A DNA stretch of 64,000 nt from Phaeobacter sp. HF9A (GTDB lineage: Bacteria > Pseudomonadota > Alphaproteobacteria > Rhodobacterales > Rhodobacteraceae), in assembly GCF_011806385.1 (NCBI RefSeq), contig NZ_JAATOX010000007.1, forward strand, positions 1 to 64,000, given 5' to 3'. How positions within the stretch are numbered: the first letter of the stretch is position 1; every line of letters starts with the position of its first letter. The notes under the pieces were generated by a model. That model saw nothing but the letters and a program-made list of their open reading frames with translations, was not told the origin of the DNA and ran no database searches. Made by a program: the position numbers and the translations under genes. This document shows, piece by piece, positions 61,285 to 64,000 of this stretch.

Positions 61285-61327
61285 AAGCTCCGTTCGACGG
61301 TGCGAAGTGAGAGAAATTCAAACGAAA

Positions 61328-61354
61328 GGCCGGGGCGGATCACCCACCCCGGCC
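61328..61354 (-). terminator. Intercistronic hairpin after pstS
   Basis: GGCCGGGG and CCCCGGCC (8 bp, 61328-61335 with 61347-61354) close an 11-nt loop 22 bp after the pstS stop, followed by TTTCGTTT. Partial termination here, or 3'-end protection, would give more pstS than pstC mRNA. Confidence 0.7.
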
Positions 61355-61376
61355 AGATCAACCTTGCACGGGGAGC

Positions 61377-62432
61377 TTAGGAGTTGCCGCCCATGGTGGT
61401 TTCGGCAGCGACTGCCTCTTGGGTTTTGGCCAGCTCCGGGTCGGAGACCAGACCGTATGCTGCCAGCGGGCCATCGGGGCCTGCAACTTCGTCGGAGACG
61501 AAGAACTCAGCATATTCTTTCAGGCCCGGGATCACGCCGATGTGGGCTTTCTTCACGTAGAAGAACAGCGGGCGGGACACAGGGTATTCACCGGTCGCGA
61601 TGGATTCGGTGGAGGGCACAACGCCGGACATGGTCGCAACTTGCAGCTTGTCGGTGTTGTTTTCGTAGAAGGCCAGACCAAAGACGCCGAGGCCATCCTT
61701 GTTGGATTCGATGCGGGCCAGGGTCTCGGTGTAGTCGCCGTCGATGTCCACGGAAACGCCATCGGTGCGCAGGCCGATGCAGGCTTTTTCAGCTGCTTTT
61801 TTCTTGGCTTTGTCGCTGTCGCCTTCTGCGGCTTCCAGCAGAACGTCAAATGCGCCGGTGGCTTCACAGCCAGCCAGGATCACTTTCTCTTCAAACACTT
61901 CGCGGGTGCCGTGTTTGGTGCCCGGGATGAAGGCCTGGATCGGCTGTTCCGGGAAGTTCGCGTTCACTTCGTGCCAGTTTTTGTTCGGGTTGGCGACCAT
62001 TTTGCCGTCAACCAGCACTTCGTCGGACAGGGCCAGGAACCAGTCGGACGGGGTGAATTCGAAATGGTTGCCGTTGATGTCGGAGGCAAAGACGATGCCA
62101 TCATAGCCGATACGGACTTCCATGATGTCGGTCACGCCGGCGTCGGCGCAGGCTTTGATCTCTTTGTCTTTGATAGCGCGGGAAGCGTTTGCGATGTCGA
62201 TGGTGTTTTCGCCAACACCTTCGCAGAAACGCTTCAGGCCAGCGGAGGAGCCGCCGGATTCAACAACCGGAGTCGGGAAGTCGAAGTTTTCGCCAAAGGC
62301 TTCGGCAACGATCGAAGCATAGGGCAGAACGGTGGACGAACCAGCGACCTGCACCTGATCACGAGCAGCAGCGGCGGTGGCAGACACGGCGGCAATCGCC
62401 AGGGTCGATGCGGTCAGTTTCACAAAGGACAT
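61377..62432 (-). CDS. pstS: Periplasmic phosphate-binding protein PstS
   Basis: The 351-aa product has a signal peptide (MSFVKLTASTLAIAAVSATAAAA, cleavage near 23). The mature start is VQVAGSSTVLPYASIVAEAFGENF (62288-62360), with the AGSST phosphate loop, VESGGSSAGLKRFCEG and IANASRAIKDKEI. It belongs to the long PstS branch seen in alphaproteobacteria. It captures phosphate for PstCAB. The Pho box at 62512-62544 lies about 80 bp upstream of the start. Confidence 0.97.
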   Translation of the reverse strand: MSFVKLTASTLAIAAVSATAAAARDQVQVAGSSTVLPYASIVAEAFGENFDFPTPVVESGGSSAGLKRFCEGVGENTIDIANASRAIKDKEIKACADAGVTDIMEVRIGYDGIVFASDINGNHFEFTPSDWFLALSDEVLVDGKMVANPNKNWHEVNANFPEQPIQAFIPGTKHGTREVFEEKVILAGCEATGAFDVLLEAAEGDSDKAKKKAAEKACIGLRTDGVSVDIDGDYTETLARIESNKDGLGVFGLAFYENNTDKLQVATMSGVVPSTESIATGEYPVSRPLFFYVKKAHIGVIPGLKEYAEFFVSDEVAGPDGPLAAYGLVSDPELAKTQEAVAAETTMGGNS

Positions 62433-62511
62433 TCACGTCTCCATGAGTTTAAGAAGTTTACGATCACCCCCAAGATGATCTTGGCCCCCGTCTAGAAGGT
62501 CTCGATGTGGC

Positions 62512-62544
62512 TTTTGTGACAGCTATGTAACGGTTATATGACAG
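62512..62544 (-). promoter_or_regulatory. Pho box (three PhoB units) upstream of pstS
   Basis: Reading the minus strand, CTGTCAT, CCGTTAC and CTGTCAC occur in register every 11 nt (62538-62544, 62527-62533, 62516-62522), separated by A/T-rich 4-mers. Two CTGTCAt-type repeats with 11-nt periodicity define a PhoB site; here a third degenerate unit sits between two perfect ones. Confidence 0.88.
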
Positions 62545-62560
62545 TTGCCGGGGCAGATCG

Positions 62561-62600
62561 AAAAAAACGCCAATTCCTTACGGTCAATTTGCGGTTTTTT
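62561..62600. terminator. Probable bidirectional terminator between phoR and the pstS promoter
   Basis: An imperfect inverted repeat (AAAAAACGCCAATT against AATTTGCGGTTTTTT) has A- and T-runs at its ends and would end phoR transcription before the Pho box. The remaining 62601-62772 holds nothing I recognise. Confidence 0.5.
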
Positions 62601-62772
62601 CGGGGAATTGCGGGAGGTTTCCGCCGCTCGGCGATCAAACCCTTAACCGGGCATGACAGCACCCTGGCCCCACCTGGGTTGGTAGAACAGGCGAGGCGTG
62701 GTGCGGGGTTTGCTCAGAACGGACGGCCTGGCGCGAAGGTCGGGCGAGGCCGGGACGCCAGCCGCAGGCGCA

Positions 62773-63813
62773 TCACTGTGGCAGGATCACGGTGAAGGTC
62801 GCGCCCTGCCCCAGATCGCTTTCGACCCGCAGCCGGCCACGGTGGCGGTTGATGATATGTTTCACGATCGCGAGCCCAAGGCCGGTGCCGCCGAGCTCTC
62901 GCGAGCGGTGATTGTCGGCGCGATAAAAGCGCTCTGTCAGACGCGGCAGATGCACCGGGTCGATGCCGGGGCCGTTGTCGATCACCTGCACCCGCACCGC
63001 CGGGCCCCGCAGTGCGGGATCGCGGTCCAGGACCGTCAGCGATACGGTGACTTCGCTGCCGCCGTATTTCAGCGCGTTCTCGATGAGGTTCACAAAGACC
63101 TGCTGGATCTGGTCGGGATCGGCGGGAATCTCCACCGGCATGGAGGGCGCGTCCAACGTCAATGCGGTGCCGCTGGACTCGGCCAGGGTCGACAGGGATT
63201 TGATGGTGGATTGCAAATGTTCGACCAGGTCGATCCGCTCCTTGGGGCGCACGCGCTCTTCGCTTTCGACCCGGTTCAGCGACAGAAGATCGCCCACCAG
63301 ACGATTCATCCGGCTGGCTTCGCCCTCCATGATGTTCAGGAACCGGTCGCGGGCATCGGCATCATTGCGCGCCGCGCCGCGCAGGGTTTCGATAAATCCC
63401 ATCAGCGCGGTCAGCGGCGTGCGCAGCTCGTGGCTGACATTGGCGACAAAATCGCGCCGCATCTGACCGGCCTGTTCGCGGTCGGTGATATCGGAAAAAC
63501 AGATCAGCACCGCGCCGCCGTTGACCGCGCCGACGCCGGGCACATAGCGCAGGTTGACCTCAAAGGTGGTGTCCTGCGCCCCGTCATTGGACAGATGGCG
63601 CGCGACACGCGGTTTACGATCCACAAGGCAGGCTTCGATCGCTGCCGTCACGCTGGGCTGGCGCAGGATGGTGGCAAAGTGACGGCCAATGATCTGCGCG
63701 CCGAGCAGGGTCGCGCCTTCCAGATTGGTGGCAATAAAGCGTTCGGTTTGGTCGACCATCACGGCCGGCAACGGAATCGCTGCCAGCACACCCTCCACCA
63801 GTTCCTGCGTCAT
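62773..63813 (-). CDS. phoR: Phosphate regulon sensor histidine kinase PhoR, without membrane segments
   Basis: The 346-aa kinase has a PAS-like N-terminus (LVEGVLAAIPLPAVMVDQTERF), HisKA with His128 in RRDFVANVSHELRTPLTALMGFIETL (63388-63465), N-box QQVFVNLIENALKYGG and G-boxes VIDNGPGIDP and GGTGLGLAIVKHIINRH. E. coli PhoR has N-terminal membrane helices; none is present here from either possible start (63813 or 63918). The ATG at 63813 has GGAAGCGAG upstream. It should phosphorylate PhoB, presumably docking on the Pst complex through PhoU or its PAS domain. Confidence 0.93.
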   Translation of the reverse strand: MTQELVEGVLAAIPLPAVMVDQTERFIATNLEGATLLGAQIIGRHFATILRQPSVTAAIEACLVDRKPRVARHLSNDGAQDTTFEVNLRYVPGVGAVNGGAVLICFSDITDREQAGQMRRDFVANVSHELRTPLTALMGFIETLRGAARNDADARDRFLNIMEGEASRMNRLVGDLLSLNRVESEERVRPKERIDLVEHLQSTIKSLSTLAESSGTALTLDAPSMPVEIPADPDQIQQVFVNLIENALKYGGSEVTVSLTVLDRDPALRGPAVRVQVIDNGPGIDPVHLPRLTERFYRADNHRSRELGGTGLGLAIVKHIINRHRGRLRVESDLGQGATFTVILPQ

Positions 63814-63875
63814 ATATCGTGTCTCGCTTCCGTTCGTATGCCGGTTTAATGGTCCAGTGGTCTTAGACGGTGAAT

Positions 63876-63893
63876 GTAACCGGAACGTGGCAG
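63876..63893 (-). promoter_or_regulatory. Weak Pho-box-like repeat upstream of phoR
   Basis: On the minus strand CTGCCAC and CGGTTAC occur 11 nt apart (63887-63893 and 63876-63882), 63 bp upstream of the phoR start. They resemble the degenerate middle unit of the pstS Pho box and could mean autoregulation. Chance cannot be excluded. Confidence 0.35.
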
Positions 63894-63955
63894 TTGTGGC
63901 GGTTTGTGGATGGCGCAACCTATCCGTGCTGTCGCGCGACGGGCCTAGGGGTGGA

Positions 63956-64000
63956 TCAGAGCGGTGTCAGCTCTGCACGAAAGCGGCGCATGTTCTCCTG
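63956..64000 (-). CDS. C-terminal end of an unidentified gene
   Basis: The minus strand entering the window reads QENMRRFRAELTPL and stops with TGA at 63958-63956. The composition is gene-like, but 14 residues are too few to name. It would be the gene upstream of phoR on the same strand. Confidence 0.35.
   Translation of the reverse strand, partial: QENMRRFRAELTPL

Overview
The window (about 60% G+C) looks like a chromosomal segment of a Roseobacter-group alphaproteobacterium (Rhodobacterales; Ruegeria/Phaeobacter-like). Three observations support this: an iscR-iscS-sufBCDS cluster carrying extra membrane genes, CckA under a CtrA-type box, and a recA promoter with the alphaproteobacterial GAAC-N7-GAAC LexA operator. 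The genus is an inference from protein resemblance; there is no rRNA in the window. Nearly everything is vertically inherited core genome. The accessory DNA is one degenerate IS30-type element and one highly structured inverted-repeat element.

Layout. 1-4.6 kb: hemB (partial), a small membrane protein and mfd. 4.6-11.3 kb: a Bcr/CflA-type exporter, an acyl-CoA ligase plus DsbA/FrnE operon facing an XRE-cupin regulator, and a peptide-type ABC binding protein. 11.4-14.2 kb: a candidate small RNA, 3-hydroxybutyrate dehydrogenase with a patatin lipase, and a DUF502 membrane protein. 14.3-22.8 kb: psuK-psuG, DUF4198 and HupE/UreJ-like proteins, a ThiE-like protein, trmJ, ctaA, an M32 carboxypeptidase and a small DUF protein. 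22.9-33.8 kb: gyrA, usg, pgl, a thioesterase, tRNA-Gly(CCC), a RACo-type corrinoid activator, a class III CoA-transferase, guaB and rsmB. 33.8-44 kb: cckA, the structured element, a sulfotransferase-like gene, recA, a MOSC-like protein, alaS, a DUF1330 protein and typA.

44-54.2 kb: an alpha/beta hydrolase, an 82-aa protein and a tandem HD-domain protein diverge from the Fe-S cluster assembly operon iscR-iscS-sufB-ybjQ-sufC-sufD-two membrane proteins-sufS. An Irr/ICE-type palindrome lies between the two units. 54.3-55.4 kb: an IS30-family element, its transposase broken by an in-frame stop, sits directly after sufS. 55.4-56.2 kb is non-coding and rich in palindromes. 56.2-64 kb: the phosphate regulon on the minus strand (phoR, then pstS-pstC-pstA-pstB-phoU-phoB), with a three-unit Pho box before pstS.

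The best candidates for something undescribed are: (1) the 260-bp element at 36201-36468, with 30-bp terminal inverted repeats, CTAG flanks and two internal hairpins whose loops are perfectly complementary over 19 nt; (2) a roughly 76-nt sRNA at 11421-11496 with a near-consensus promoter and an intrinsic terminator; (3) the palindrome-rich non-coding DNA at 55.44-56.15 kb beside the IS30 remnant, where the rest of a suf operon might be expected.
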